A stretch of 64,000 nucleotides of DNA from Acidobacteriota bacterium (GCA_023481105.1 JAMCWK010000136.1:1-64000); one strand, 5' to 3'; positions 23,747 through 32,545 are shown, counted from the first letter of the stretch. Notes: generated by a model not told the origin, from the sequence alone. Translations and numbers: made by a program.

Positions 23747-26002
23747 TTGGCGCAATTGCCGGAGAATCGGTTGCCCAAGACCAGCCAGCCAAAGCCGACC
23801 GTTCGCGCGGGAGACCTGGAAAGTATCGTTCGCGCGGAGTGCACGGATCCGTTCCAAGTGCTCGGGCCGCACCGGATCGAGCGCAAGAGCGGCGAGTGCA
23901 TCGCCGTGCGCGCCTTCCTGCCGAGGGCGAAGGAAATCGAAGTAGTGCCCCACGGCACGGGTGTGCCCGTCCATGCGGAGCGGATTCATGAGGCGGGATT
24001 TTTTGAAGCGCTGCTGCCGCCGCCCGCCGGTGAAGCGGCGTTTGAATACCGACTGCGGGTGACGTACTTCGACGGGCACACGGAAGAAGTTTTCGATCCC
24101 TACTCCTTCCCTCCCCTGCTTTCCGATTTCGATTTGCACCTGATGGGCGAGGGCACGCACTTCGAAAAATACGAAAAGCTGGGCGCGCACGTGCGCAAGG
24201 TGAACGGCACGTCCGGCGTGCACTTCGCCGTGTGGGCGCCGAACGCGCGGCGCGTGAGCGTGGTTGGGGATTTCAATCTCTGGGACGGGCGCGCGCATGC
24301 CCTGCGCATCCGCGGTGGCAGCGGAATTTGGGAGCTGTTCGTTCCCGGGTTGGATGAAGGGCTGATCTATAAGTTCGAAATTCTCACGCGCTCCGGGATT
24401 TTGCTCAAGGCCGACCCTTATGGGTTCTCGAGCGAGTTGCGGCCGAAGACGGCGTCCATCGTCGCCGACATCGACCGCTACGAGTGGCACGACGCGGACT
24501 GGTGCGTGGCGCGCGAAAAACGCGACTGGCTGGCAGCACCGATTTCCATTTATGAAGCGCATCTGGGTTCCTGGCGGCGCGGCGGGCTGACCGGCAAGAG
24601 CTGGTTGAGCTATCGCGAATTGGCTGAGCAAATGGTGCCGTACGTCAAAAAGCTGGGCTACACGCACATCGAATTAATGCCGGTGATGGAACATCCTTTT
24701 GACGCATCTTGGGGCTACCAGACGCTGGGCTACTTTGCTGCAACGAGCAGATTCGGCGCGCCAGCGGACCTGATGTACTTCATCGACCGCTGCCACCGCG
24801 AGGGCATCGGCGTCATTTTGGATTGGACGCCCGCGCATTTCCCGCGCGACGCGCATGGGCTGGCACTCTTCGACGGCACGCACCTCTACGAACACGCCGA
24901 CCCGCGCAAGGGCGCGCACCCGGACTGGGGCACGCTGGTCTTCAATTACGGCCGCAACGAAGTTCAGAATTATCTGATTTCGAACGCGCTCTTCTGGATG
25001 GACAAGTATCACGTGGACGGGCTGCGCGTGGATGCGGTCGCGTCCATGCTCTATCTCGATTACTCGCGCAAACCGGGCGAGTGGATTCCGAACCCTTACG
25101 GTGGCAGAGAAAATCTGGAAGCGGTGGCGTTCATCAAACGGCTGAATGAAGTCGTGCACAGCCGTCATCCGGGAGTGCTCACCATCGCCGAGGAGTCCAC
25201 GGCCTGGCCGATGGTGTCGCGGCCGACCTACCTGGGCGGACTGGGCTTCAGCCTGAAATGGAACCTCGGGTGGATGCACGACACGCTGGATTACTTCAGC
25301 CACGATTCCATTCACCGCAAGTTTCACCACAACCGCATGACGTTTTCGATGCTGTACGCCTTCACGGAAAATTTCGTGCTGCCGTTCTCGCACGACGAAG
25401 TGGTGCACGGAAAGCGCTCGATGCTGGGGCGGATGCCGGGCGACCCCTGGCAGCAGTTCGCCAACCTGCGCTTGCTCTACGGCTACATGTGCGGGCACCC
25501 CGGCAAGAAACTACTCTTCATGGGCAGCGAGTTCGGACAGTGGATTGAATGGAACCACGACCAGAGCTTGGACTGGCACCTGCTCGATTACGATGCGCAT
25601 CGCGGCGTGCAGAATTTGGTGGCGGACTTGAACCGGCTCTACCAGAGCGAGCCCTCGCTGCACGAAGTGGATTTCGACTGGCATGGCTTTGAGTGGCTGG
25701 ACTGCAACGACGCTGACGCCAGCGTGCTTTCTTTTCTGCGACGCGGCAAGAACCCGGACGACTGCGTGCTCGTGGTCAGCAACTTCACGCCGGTGCCTCG
25801 CCAAGACTACCGCGTTTGGGCCCCTGGGCCCGGTTACTACGCGGAACTTCTGAATACCGACGCCGGCATCTATGGCGGCAGCAACATGGGCAATTGCGGC
25901 GGAGTCCACGCAGAACCCGTGCCGTGGCTCGGCCATGAATACTCCCTTCGGCTTACGCTTCCTCCGCTGTCCGCACTGTTTCTAAAACTTCAGCGTGCCT
26001 GA
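23747..26002 (+). CDS. glgB: 1,4-alpha-glucan branching enzyme
   Basis: A 751-residue GH13 enzyme that makes alpha-1,6 branches in glycogen. Order of parts: an N-terminal glycogen-binding module (DPFQVLGPH, about 34-42), a CBM48 domain ([21 protein letters not shown]), and the catalytic barrel with [23 protein letters not shown] (nucleophile Asp), TIAEEST (acid Glu) and [13 protein letters not shown]-terminal beta domain follows. Length is normal for full GlgB. The start is uncertain: TTG 23747 was taken because residues from there fit the family and no ATG is available nearby. No other glycogen genes are in the window. Confidence 0.93.
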   Translation: MAQLPENRLPKTSQPKPTVRAGDLESIVRAECTDPFQVLGPHRIERKSGECIAVRAFLPRAKEIEVVPHGTGVPVHAERIHEAGFFEALLPPPAGEAAFEYRLRVTYFDGHTEEVFDPYSFPPLLSDFDLHLMGEGTHFEKYEKLGAHVRKVNGTSGVHFAVWAPNARRVSVVGDFNLWDGRAHALRIRGGSGIWELFVPGLDEGLIYKFEILTRSGILLKADPYGFSSELRPKTASIVADIDRYEWHDADWCVAREKRDWLAAPISIYEAHLGSWRRGGLTGKSWLSYRELAEQMVPYVKKLGYTHIELMPVMEHPFDASWGYQTLGYFAATSRFGAPADLMYFIDRCHREGIGVILDWTPAHFPRDAHGLALFDGTHLYEHADPRKGAHPDWGTLVFNYGRNEVQNYLISNALFWMDKYHVDGLRVDAVASMLYLDYSRKPGEWIPNPYGGRENLEAVAFIKRLNEVVHSRHPGVLTIAEESTAWPMVSRPTYLGGLGFSLKWNLGWMHDTLDYFSHDSIHRKFHHNRMTFSMLYAFTENFVLPFSHDEVVHGKRSMLGRMPGDPWQQFANLRLLYGYMCGHPGKKLLFMGSEFGQWIEWNHDQSLDWHLLDYDAHRGVQNLVADLNRLYQSEPSLHEVDFDWHGFEWLDCNDADASVLSFLRRGKNPDDCVLVVSNFTPVPRQDYRVWAPGPGYYAELLNTDAGIYGGSNMGNCGGVHAEPVPWLGHEYSLRLTLPPLSALFLKLQRA

Positions 26003-26100
26003 AGGCGGCCCTTCCCCTGTGCAACTTGCGCTCCAAGGGAACATTTTGCGTGGCGGTTGCGTTCCTAGGGTTGACGGGGCAAGTCCAAGGAGGAATTCCT

Positions 26101-26742
26101 ATGTCGCAAAGACGGATGTGGGTCGTAGCGGCGGTGCTGACACTCGCGCTGGTGACAGCCGGGTCGGTGGTGACACCGATCACGAGCGCCCAGGTGACCA
26201 CAAAATCTTCTGAAAGATGGCTGCACGTGAGCGTCATTGCCAAAGAAGCAGACGGCGAAACGGTGCGCGTCAACGTGCCGCTGGAACTTGTCGAGAAGGT
26301 GCTTCCTGCCATCAGCAAGGACAAGCTGCACAGCGGAAAAATCCGCGTGCACGAGCTGCACGTGAATGAAGTGGACCTGCGCGCGGTGTTCGAAGCCGTG
26401 CGCGACACCAAGGACGGCGAGTTCGTCACCGTGCAGAGCCGCAAGAATAATGTGCGCGTGGCCAAAGAAGCCGGCTATTTGCTGGTGAAGGTCCGCGAAA
26501 CGAAAGAGCCGCGCAAGACTGACAAGCCGGACGAGAAACCGGCAGTGGCGTACGAGGAGCGTGTGGACGTCCGCGTGCCCATGTCGGTGGTGGAGGCGCT
26601 CCTCTCCGGCGCGAAAGACGAGCTGGACCTGGTAGCGGCGATCCGCGCACTTTCGGCGCATGGCGACGCCATCCTGGTCACCGTGGAAGACCGGAAGAAC
26701 ACCGTGAAGGTGTGGGTGGATTCGAAAAATACTGGACAGTAG
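26101..26742 (+). CDS. exported protein with two SHOCT-like/VPxxVV modules
   Basis: A 213-residue protein with a signal peptide (about 1-30) behind a strong AAGGAGGAATTCCT site. Two modules share a pattern: VRVNVPLELVEKVL ... GEFVTVQSRKNNVRV (about 45-135) and VDVRVPMSVVEALL ... AILVTVEDRKNTVKVWV (about 160-207). The layout (beta strand with VP, helix, then VxVEDxxxxVxVWV) resembles LiaX/YvlB N-terminal SHOCT-like domains, a match made by eye. The next gene has a related module. Function unknown; a cell-envelope role is inference. Confidence 0.65.
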   Translation: MSQRRMWVVAAVLTLALVTAGSVVTPITSAQVTTKSSERWLHVSVIAKEADGETVRVNVPLELVEKVLPAISKDKLHSGKIRVHELHVNEVDLRAVFEAVRDTKDGEFVTVQSRKNNVRVAKEAGYLLVKVRETKEPRKTDKPDEKPAVAYEERVDVRVPMSVVEALLSGAKDELDLVAAIRALSAHGDAILVTVEDRKNTVKVWVDSKNTGQ

Positions 26743-26751
26743 GAGGCCGCG

Positions 26752-27243
26752 ATGTCGGTGAAGATGGTGTTCCTGACGGGAACGCTGGTGGTAGCAGGCA
26801 TTGTGGCCGACGGCGGCATCATCGGCGTGCGTGTCCATGAAAAGAAACCGGATGGGACCAACTTGCGGTTGTACGTGCCGGCGGTGCTGGTGCCGCTGGG
26901 GGTGAAGCTTGCTCCGGAGCGCGAGCTGGAACGAGCCTTGCGTCATGCCAAGGAGTTTCTGCCCGCCGTGCGCATCGCCGCGGAAGAGCTGGAGCGCATC
27001 CCGGACGGACTACTGGTGGAAGTGCGGAGCCCCCGCGAGTATGTGCTCGTCGAGAAGCGTGGCGGCTATCTCGTGGTGGACGTGGATAATGAGCGCGAAA
27101 CCGTGCACGTGTCCGTCCCACTAAAAATGGTGCGCCAAGTGGCGCGGAACATGGAAGCACGGGCGCTGCGAGCCAATTCAACGCAGGACAGTCAAGACAA
27201 GTTCCCCGGGCGCGAGACGCTTGACACCCCTCGAGTGAAGTAG
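26752..27243 (+). CDS. protein with SHOCT-like/VPxxVV module, paralogue of neighbour
   Basis: A 163-residue protein behind AGGAGGCCGCG, 9 bases after its neighbour. The N-terminus (MSVKMVFLTGTLVVAGIVA) may act as a signal or anchor. It carries one long module (LRLYVPAVLVPLGVKL ... DGLLVEVRSPREYVLVEK) and the start of another (ETVHVSVPLKMVRQVARN), the same pattern as the upstream protein, so the pair probably arose by duplication. They are likely cotranscribed and may interact. No family function is known to me. Confidence 0.6.
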   Translation: MSVKMVFLTGTLVVAGIVADGGIIGVRVHEKKPDGTNLRLYVPAVLVPLGVKLAPERELERALRHAKEFLPAVRIAAEELERIPDGLLVEVRSPREYVLVEKRGGYLVVDVDNERETVHVSVPLKMVRQVARNMEARALRANSTQDSQDKFPGRETLDTPRVK

Positions 27244-27285
27244 CAGGATTCTTCTGTGGGGTCGGCCCCAAGAAGGAGGAATTAG

Positions 27286-27666
27286 ATGAAAATTGCAGGG
27301 AAGATTCTTGCGTTGTTTGTTGCCATCGTCCTGGTGTGCGCCACTGCAACATGGGCGGCACAGTCGAGCCAGGCAACCACTGCGCCAGGCAAGACCAAAG
27401 AAGAAGGCAGCAAAAAAGCTGAAGGCAAAGCGAAAGGCAAAGCGACGGCGCCCGGTCTGCCCAAGGCCGAAGCGAAGCGCGAGGCCAGTGCTGACAAGAA
27501 GGAAGCCAAAGAAGCCGCCAAAGACACGAAGAAAGAAATGAAGGGCGACGCCAAGGAAACAAAGAAGGAAACGAAGGCCGAAGCCAAAGAGAAGAAGAAG
27601 GAAATGAAGACCGAGGCAAAGGAAACAAAGAAGGAAACAAAGAAAGGCCCGTCGAAGAAACCGTAA
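27286..27666 (+). CDS. exported Lys/Glu/Ala-rich low-complexity protein
   Basis: A 126-residue protein with a clear signal peptide (about 1-25, ending TWAA) and strong AAGGAGGAATT ribosome binding site. The mature part is almost entirely Lys, Glu, Ala and Thr. A repeated unit of the form AKETKKETK occurs twice near the end with EMKxEAKE-type variants between. It should be a charged helix or disordered chain. It is third in line after the two SHOCT-like proteins, within a run closed by a terminator. Such composition fits a cell-wall- or nucleic-acid-binding protein, but this is inference. Confidence 0.65.
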   Translation: MKIAGKILALFVAIVLVCATATWAAQSSQATTAPGKTKEEGSKKAEGKAKGKATAPGLPKAEAKREASADKKEAKEAAKDTKKEMKGDAKETKKETKAEAKEKKKEMKTEAKETKKETKKGPSKKP

Positions 27667-27693
27667 ACTCAGCAGTCCCCTCTTGGAAATGAA

Positions 27694-27742
27694 CCGGGCT
27701 CAGGCCGCCGTGCAAGCGGTTTCCTGAGCCCGGACCTTTTCA
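27694..27742 (+). terminator. intrinsic terminator between convergent genes
   Basis: An 11-base-pair stem CCGGGCTCAGG / CCTGAGCCCGG, with an inner CCGC/GCGG stem, is followed by ACCTTTTC. It closes the three-gene run that begins at 26101 and lies just before the convergent hypothetical gene. Confidence 0.7.
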
Positions 27743-27751
27743 GGTTGCTGT

Positions 27752-28414
27752 TCAGGGCCGCCGCATCATGTCTTCCATTTTTCGGGGAGTGCCGCGGATT
27801 TTGGTCTTGGCGTTGGAAATGACGCGCACCAAGGTCATCGTCTCGTCCTTCGAGGTCATCTTGACCATCCCCCACGGCGAGACCTTGTCGGTAACCCAAA
27901 AGTCGGCGGACTTATCCTTGGCACGCCAATGCTCGCACTCGAAAGTGCCAGCGGGAGTGGTGATGGTTTCGGTACCTACGCGTTCGGCTTCGTCACGCAC
28001 GTCGGACTTCTGCGGTTTCTGTTGTTGACCCATCATGCCCATCATCTCCATGGAGATTTCCATGGGCTCTTCGTTGCCTGGCTGCACCACCATGCGAAGG
28101 GTGCGGAGCTCCTTACCGTCCATAGCCAATAGCGTGCGCATGACCATCGGACCTTCCTCGCTTTGCACCACCATTTCCATCCAGTGGCCGGGCTTCCCTT
28201 CGGAAGTCTCCGCGCCGACAATCGCTACTTCCATTTCGCGCTTCCCTTCCCGCTTGCTTTCCATCTGATAGGCAGCGCCGGAACCGACCGCGGGCTTCCA
28301 TACACCGCGCATGGACGGCCCCTTCATTCCCATTCCCATTTGCGCCATGCCAACTTGCGGGAAAGCAATGACGCCAAGCACGAACAAAACAACGACGTTC
28401 CAGAAACGCTTCAT
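27752..28414 (-). CDS. exported Met-rich hypothetical protein
   Basis: A 220-residue protein with a signal peptide (about 1-24, ending GMAQ) followed by Met-rich stretches MGMGMKGPSM and MEMMGMMGQQQ. The rest has alternating strands (GHWMEMVV, TITTPAGTFECEHWRAK, KVSPWGMVKM), a pattern seen in secreted DUF4412-type lipocalin-like beta proteins; this link is tentative. Met-rich segments can bind Cu(I), but here they may simply reflect composition. The start lies behind AGGAGAGAG. Its downstream end meets the terminator of the convergent run. Confidence 0.65.
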   Translation of the reverse strand: MKRFWNVVVLFVLGVIAFPQVGMAQMGMGMKGPSMRGVWKPAVGSGAAYQMESKREGKREMEVAIVGAETSEGKPGHWMEMVVQSEEGPMVMRTLLAMDGKELRTLRMVVQPGNEEPMEISMEMMGMMGQQQKPQKSDVRDEAERVGTETITTPAGTFECEHWRAKDKSADFWVTDKVSPWGMVKMTSKDETMTLVRVISNAKTKIRGTPRKMEDMMRRP

Positions 28415-28448
28415 AACTCTCTCCTCCTGAAGCTAGATTCGGCCTTGG

Positions 28449-29183
28449 CTACTGAAAATCAGGGCCGGCCTTGCTGACCATCTTCTGCGGATCAAAACTC
28501 TGGCGAATGCTCACGTCTTTCGTGCGGCATTCGAACTCGACACCTTTTTCATCCGGGGCAATCAGCGGCTCGCCCGCTTCGGACTTCATCGAAAAATAGA
28601 AGACGATCCCGTCGATCTTCTTGCCGTCCGGCGACCGCTTGATTTCCACCCGAGTAGGGGAAATTTTCTGCTTGCTGCTTTTGAGCTTGATGGATGTGCT
28701 TTGCAGGAGACTCATTTCGTCGCTTTTGGCAAATGGAATCATGTCGTTGCCAAACAACACGATCTGATGTTCGGTCACGGGCATGCTCAAGGCCTTTTCG
28801 GCCTCCGATTCGGCTGTGCCTCGAAGCACAGCCCGGCGAGCCAGCGCCGCGCGCAAAGTGCGGCAGGAACCCCATCGAAGCGTGAAATGCGCTTCGGGGG
28901 TATCTCCCCCGCCTCCCGCTCCACCTCGGCCACCAGCAGCCGCTTCGCCGCCCTCGCTGGCTTGGCCGCCCCCGCCTCTGCCACCCACATTCACGCCGGC
29001 GCCGCCACCAGTTCGCCAGAATGCCAGCACAGTGACTGGGCGCGACCACGGGGAGTCGCTCAAAATCTTGTTCACGTCCTTTTCATCCCATTCTTTGTAC
29101 GACTTGTCCTTCCATGGATCACCTGCCCACGCCGCGACCGCCAACGCCAGGCAGGCCAGCAAGACTGCAATTCGGCTTCGCAT
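28449..29183 (-). CDS. exported hypothetical protein with Gly-rich segment
   Basis: A 244-residue protein with a signal peptide (about 1-20, ending AWAG). Residues following (DPWKDKSYKEWDEKDVNKIL, then SPWSRPV) form a motif that recurs in acidobacterial secreted proteins of unknown role. A disordered insert of almost pure Gly with Ala, Glu and Arg lies at about 60-95. A C-terminal beta-type part ends in the QKMVSKAGPDFQ region. ATG at 29183 behind GGAGGAATC is the clear start; the frame is open for ~120 codons upstream, but those codons overlap the glutaredoxin region and do not look coding. Confidence 0.65.
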   Translation of the reverse strand: MRSRIAVLLACLALAVAAWAGDPWKDKSYKEWDEKDVNKILSDSPWSRPVTVLAFWRTGGGAGVNVGGRGGGGQASEGGEAAAGGRGGAGGGGDTPEAHFTLRWGSCRTLRAALARRAVLRGTAESEAEKALSMPVTEHQIVLFGNDMIPFAKSDEMSLLQSTSIKLKSSKQKISPTRVEIKRSPDGKKIDGIVFYFSMKSEAGEPLIAPDEKGVEFECRTKDVSIRQSFDPQKMVSKAGPDFQ

Positions 29184-29350
29184 GATTCCTCCAACCCTAT
29201 CGAAGCCCGGGCCCAAACGGCCGGGATTATTCAATTCACTTCTTCGCAATTCCGAGCTTTCGGCGTCCGTCCCTCCCACACGGGCTCGAACCGACTCGCG
29301 TTGTCTAGATGGAAGCGCGTTCCACCGTTCATCCGCTCTTCCCTGTGGAC

Positions 29351-29584
29351 TTAGATGCCGCGCAGCGCCGCTTCGTACTCGCCAGGGTCGAAGCCCATGA
29401 CTACGCGGCTGCCAGCGACAAGCGTGGGGGTGGAGCGGCTCTGATGGACACCCACCAGCTCGCGAATGAACTCCGAATCGCTGCGGATGTTGCGTTCTTC
29501 GAATTCGATGCCACGAGACGAAAGAAACTCTTTCGCCACAAGGCACGGCGGTCAACCGGGCTGAGTATAGAGAAGAATCTTCAT
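29351..29584 (-). CDS. glutaredoxin-like selenoprotein (in-frame UGA at active site)
   Basis: Read with UGA as selenocysteine, this is a complete 77-residue glutaredoxin/NrdH-type protein: MKILLYTQPG-U-PPC at the N-terminus, then VAKEFLSSRGIEFEERNI, the cis-Pro segment STPT (about 52-55) and a C-terminal helix. The UGA (29552-29554) replaces the first Cys of the CPPC redox motif. The ATG has GAGGAG six bases upstream, overlapping the end of the ABC permease gene. A SECIS-like hairpin starts 15-17 bases after the UGA. Alternatives are a nonsense mutation or a product starting at the inner GTG, which would lack the active site. No sel genes are in this window. Confidence 0.75.
29517..29537 (-). 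promoter_or_regulatory. SECIS-like hairpin downstream of UGA codon
   Basis: On the minus strand CGAAAGA-GTT-TCTTTCG forms a perfect 7-pair stem, extended by one G-U and one G-C pair, with a 3-base loop GTT. The loop G is 24 bases after the UGA. Bacterial SECIS elements bound by SelB are small hairpins in the coding sequence just after the UGA, with a G (usually GU) at the loop start, which this matches. Confidence 0.65.
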
Positions 29585-29599
29585 CAACTGCTCCTCAAT

Positions 29600-30688
29600 T
29601 CACTCATACGAAAGGGCATCCACCGGGTCAAACCCAGCCGCCCGAAAAGCAGGAAAAACCGCGCCCGCCACCGCTCCGATGATCGCCAACGCAATCGTCC
29701 GCAAGATCCAATCCTGCGTGATGAGTACGGTCAGCGTTGGCGACGTTTCGCGCAAGACAGCAACCAAGGCGAATGTCGAAGCCAGGCCCAACACAATTCC
29801 AAATCCAGTCAAAAGAAGAGTTTCACCAATGAACAAGCGAATAATGTCCAGCCGCGAGGCGCCCAGGGACTTGAGGATGCCGATTTCCTTCGTGCGTTCG
29901 AGCACCATCGTGTGCATGGATAGCAAAACCACCAGGAAACTGATGACCACTCCAATTCCTAACATGGCGCGAATAAACGGCTTGAATTGCGGCAGGTTGT
30001 CGGAGTTCATGAGCGTCATATACTCGCCGACAGATCGAACACGATCGGACGGAAGCAGCTTCACGATTTCCTGCCGCGCAAGCTCAGTGTTTCCAGTGCT
30101 GCGCACATAAAATAACGAAACTCGACCAACCGCACCAGAGATCTCCTGCGCGACTTGCAACGGAATGAAAAATCTTGCGCCTTTGCCGTGTGCCACAATT
30201 CCGCAAACGGTGAATTCTCGCCCCAGGAGGGTGACTTTGTCCCCCACCGAGATTCCTTTTGTGTGCGCTTTGATATCATCAACGATGACTTCGTCCGGGG
30301 ACTCAAAAGCCTTTCCTTGTAGGAAGAGGAACCCTTTGCTGAGTGCATTGAAGCGCTGGTAATCGATTCCATAGACCACGTCCATCGTGCTGGAGTTCAT
30401 CACCGCGAGGACTGGCGCGACCTCATCTACGTTGCTCAGCTTGGCAATTCGGTCCGCCACACTTTCCTGCATCACCGCCGGCGAGAAGACCAGAAAAATG
30501 GATGCGTTGGGAGGCTGCACTAATATATCGGCACCTACGCCTTCCACGCGCTTGGCCCATTCGGAAACGATTCCCGCCGTAAGGCCAACAAAAAACAACA
30601 CCATAAAAACCTGGATGCCAATGGCCACAATGCCCAGCAAAGTGCGCATTGGCCGCGCGCGCAGGTTGCTCCAGAGCAACTGCACCAT
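29600..30688 (-). CDS. MacB/FtsX-type ABC transporter permease
   Basis: About 362 residues. One N-terminal membrane helix (LLGIVAIGIQVFMVLFFVG), a large extracytoplasmic domain (about 45-235) and three C-terminal helices with the MVLERTKEIGILKSLGASR cytoplasmic loop are typical of FtsX/MacB permeases (type VII exporters or mechanotransmission systems). ATG 30688 was taken; a GTG ten codons upstream is possible. The usual ATPase and membrane-fusion genes are not adjacent: upstream lies a divergent dehydrogenase. The Sec-glutaredoxin gene begins 15 bases after its stop, so the two are probably cotranscribed. Confidence 0.85.
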   Translation of the reverse strand: MVQLLWSNLRARPMRTLLGIVAIGIQVFMVLFFVGLTAGIVSEWAKRVEGVGADILVQPPNASIFLVFSPAVMQESVADRIAKLSNVDEVAPVLAVMNSSTMDVVYGIDYQRFNALSKGFLFLQGKAFESPDEVIVDDIKAHTKGISVGDKVTLLGREFTVCGIVAHGKGARFFIPLQVAQEISGAVGRVSLFYVRSTGNTELARQEIVKLLPSDRVRSVGEYMTLMNSDNLPQFKPFIRAMLGIGVVISFLVVLLSMHTMVLERTKEIGILKSLGASRLDIIRLFIGETLLLTGFGIVLGLASTFALVAVLRETSPTLTVLITQDWILRTIALAIIGAVAGAVFPAFRAAGFDPVDALSYE

Positions 30689-30784
30689 CGAGAATCCGTT
30701 CCTGTTTCGCCAATCCACGCGTAGTCCCTTCGCGGCGCTAATTTAGCACTCACTTGCCACGCGGTCAAAGCACGGGGGATAGGC

Positions 30785-31885
30785 GTGTCTTTTGTGGTAG
30801 ATTGCGCCGGAAGCACCACGAGGTGGGCCATCGAGCCGCAGAAAGTATCCACGAAGATTCAGCGCGTGCTGGTCACCGGGATTTCCGGAAACCTGGGGAG
30901 AAGAGTTGCACCGCTCTTAAGTGCATACGATCTGGTGACCGTGGACTTATTCCCCCCTCTCCAAGGCGCACCCTGCGGAAAGTTTGTCCAGCTCGACTTG
31001 TCGGAGCCATCCGGTCAAGCGCAGCTGGCGCAGCTTCTGAAAGACGAAAAGATCGAAGCCGTACTGCATCTCGCATTCGTGATCGATCCGGTGCGCACAG
31101 GCATCGTGGATGTGCCACGCATGTGGCGGGCCAATGTGGAAGCAACACAACGTTTGCTCGATGCGATTGCAAGTGCTAACTCCAATGGAACGGCAGTTCG
31201 CCTGTTTGTATTTCCGTCCAGCGTTTCCGCCTACGGACCGGACCTGCCCGGACAGGTGACAGAGGAAGCGGAATTGCGAGCACACACGCTGCCATACGCC
31301 ATCCACAAGCGTGAAGCCGACGAGATTTGCCAGAAAATGTATCGAGCGCTAGGAGGCTGCGCGCTTTATGTCTATCGCCCGAGCATCTTCGCGGGCAAGA
31401 CGATGGACAATTTCATCCTGCGAGCCATTCGCGGCAAACCCAGCGGACGCGGTTGGATGGCCCGCGTCTTTGAACGCGCCGGCTGGAAACTGCCGATGGT
31501 GATGCCCGCAACAGCCAGCGGGGAGAATTTGTTTCAATACGTGCATGTGGATGATGTTGCGCGTGTGCTGCTGTGGACGCTGGGACACTTCCAGCCGGGA
31601 CAACTTAGAATCATCAACTTGGCGGGCCGAGGCGAAGGCGTAACCTTTGCTGAATGTGCGCGGCTTGCCGGCACGTCCGTCGTTCGGCTTCCGTCGGAAG
31701 CATGGGTTGTCGCACTGCTGCGCTTCTTCTGGGCGATTGGACTCTCCGGAATGCCTCCGCAAGCTATTCCCTACTTTCTTGGCTCCTACACCATGGACAC
31801 CACGAGACTGCGTAAAGAAATTGGCGCCGATTATGAAAGTGTCGTGCGTTTCACTTCGCGGGAAGCGCTGCTCGATTCACTTTGA
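30785..31885 (+). CDS. NAD-dependent epimerase/dehydratase (extended SDR)
   Basis: A 366-residue Rossmann protein. VTGISGNLGRRV (about 30-41) is the dinucleotide-binding GxxGxxG, FPSSVSAYGP holds the catalytic Ser region and YAIHK (about 171-175) is the YxxxK motif. It belongs with UDP-sugar epimerases or sterol/terpene-type dehydrogenases, and no substrate can be assigned. The GTG start is uncertain; an in-frame GTG about 20 codons later (before STKIQRVLVTG) would fit the fold better. It is divergent from the ABC permease with about 96 bases between. Confidence 0.8.
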   Translation: MSFVVDCAGSTTRWAIEPQKVSTKIQRVLVTGISGNLGRRVAPLLSAYDLVTVDLFPPLQGAPCGKFVQLDLSEPSGQAQLAQLLKDEKIEAVLHLAFVIDPVRTGIVDVPRMWRANVEATQRLLDAIASANSNGTAVRLFVFPSSVSAYGPDLPGQVTEEAELRAHTLPYAIHKREADEICQKMYRALGGCALYVYRPSIFAGKTMDNFILRAIRGKPSGRGWMARVFERAGWKLPMVMPATASGENLFQYVHVDDVARVLLWTLGHFQPGQLRIINLAGRGEGVTFAECARLAGTSVVRLPSEAWVVALLRFFWAIGLSGMPPQAIPYFLGSYTMDTTRLRKEIGADYESVVRFTSREALLDSL

Positions 31886-31903
31886 AACGGGGGGCCTCGC
31901 AAA

Positions 31904-31946
31904 TTTTCAACAACTTTGTTGAAAAGTTTGTGGAAAAATTTTTTTT
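31904..31946 (+). terminator. possible terminator, A/T-rich hairpin
   Basis: TTTTCAACA-ACTT-TGTTGAAAA is a perfect 9-pair stem 19 bases after the SDR stop. A run of eight T lies 13 bases further on. The gap between stem and T-run is larger than normal, so this is tentative. The remaining bases to 32095 hold nothing else I recognise. Confidence 0.4.
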
Positions 31947-32095
31947 GGAGAGGCTAAGCGCAGGGCATCACGATGCTTCTTCCTGTTTGCACCATTTTAG
32001 GGCAATTCGCGATTCGAGTATGGCCAGAAAATTGCCTCTCACAAGAAAGCAAACAATTTTTCAAATTGATCGCGCAATTGAGGGGGAGAAAAATC

Positions 32096-32545
32096 TCAGT
32101 ACCAGCGTGGAGGCTTCTGCAGGCGGATCTTGATAGTCTGCTCGTCTTGGTCCAAATCGTACCACTGGCCAAACGTTTTCCAATTGGGCGCAATGACTTG
32201 AATCAATACTTTGCCGCGCGGTACATCGGGAACTTTGACGAAGCCATCTTTGTTGGTTTTCCAGTTCTGTTCGACTTTCTTGTCTCTGCGGAGCTTGCGG
32301 TCTTCATTCCACTTGACATACACGCTGGCCCCTTCCACAGGCGTGCCTTCGCTTCCGGCGGTCACCTCAATGCGCAGCTTGGTGGTTCCCTCCTGCTTTT
32401 CCTTGGCAGGTTTATCGCCAGTCTGCGCGCTCAATAGGAGCGGCACAAGGATGGCCGACAATGCGAACAAACAAATGGATACCGCGCAACCCCGTTGCCG
32501 GGTTCGGGAAGGAAGGTGCTCACTGTGTGTGATGCCAGCGATCAT
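32096..32545 (-). CDS. exported carboxypeptidase-regulatory-like (transthyretin-fold) protein
   Basis: About 149 residues. A signal peptide or anchor (AVSICLFALSAILVPLLLSAQ) precedes a single beta-sandwich domain: RIEVTAGSEGTPVEGASVYVKW ... NKDGFVKVPDVPRGKVLIQVIA, split over about 60-130, which is the CarboxypepD_reg pattern of a strand, conserved Gly-x-P and a G(F)V turn. Such domains often sit at the start of TonB receptors; here the protein stops after it. ATG 32545 was chosen; others 6 or 26 codons earlier are possible. It is divergent from the PLP enzyme. Confidence 0.65.
   Translation of the reverse strand: MIAGITHSEHLPSRTRQRGCAVSICLFALSAILVPLLLSAQTGDKPAKEKQEGTTKLRIEVTAGSEGTPVEGASVYVKWNEDRKLRRDKKVEQNWKTNKDGFVKVPDVPRGKVLIQVIAPNWKTFGQWYDLDQDEQTIKIRLQKPPRWY

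Noticed and set aside
30730-30760. CIRCE-type operator from TTAGCACTC near 30744
   Set aside because: The matching inverted half is absent.
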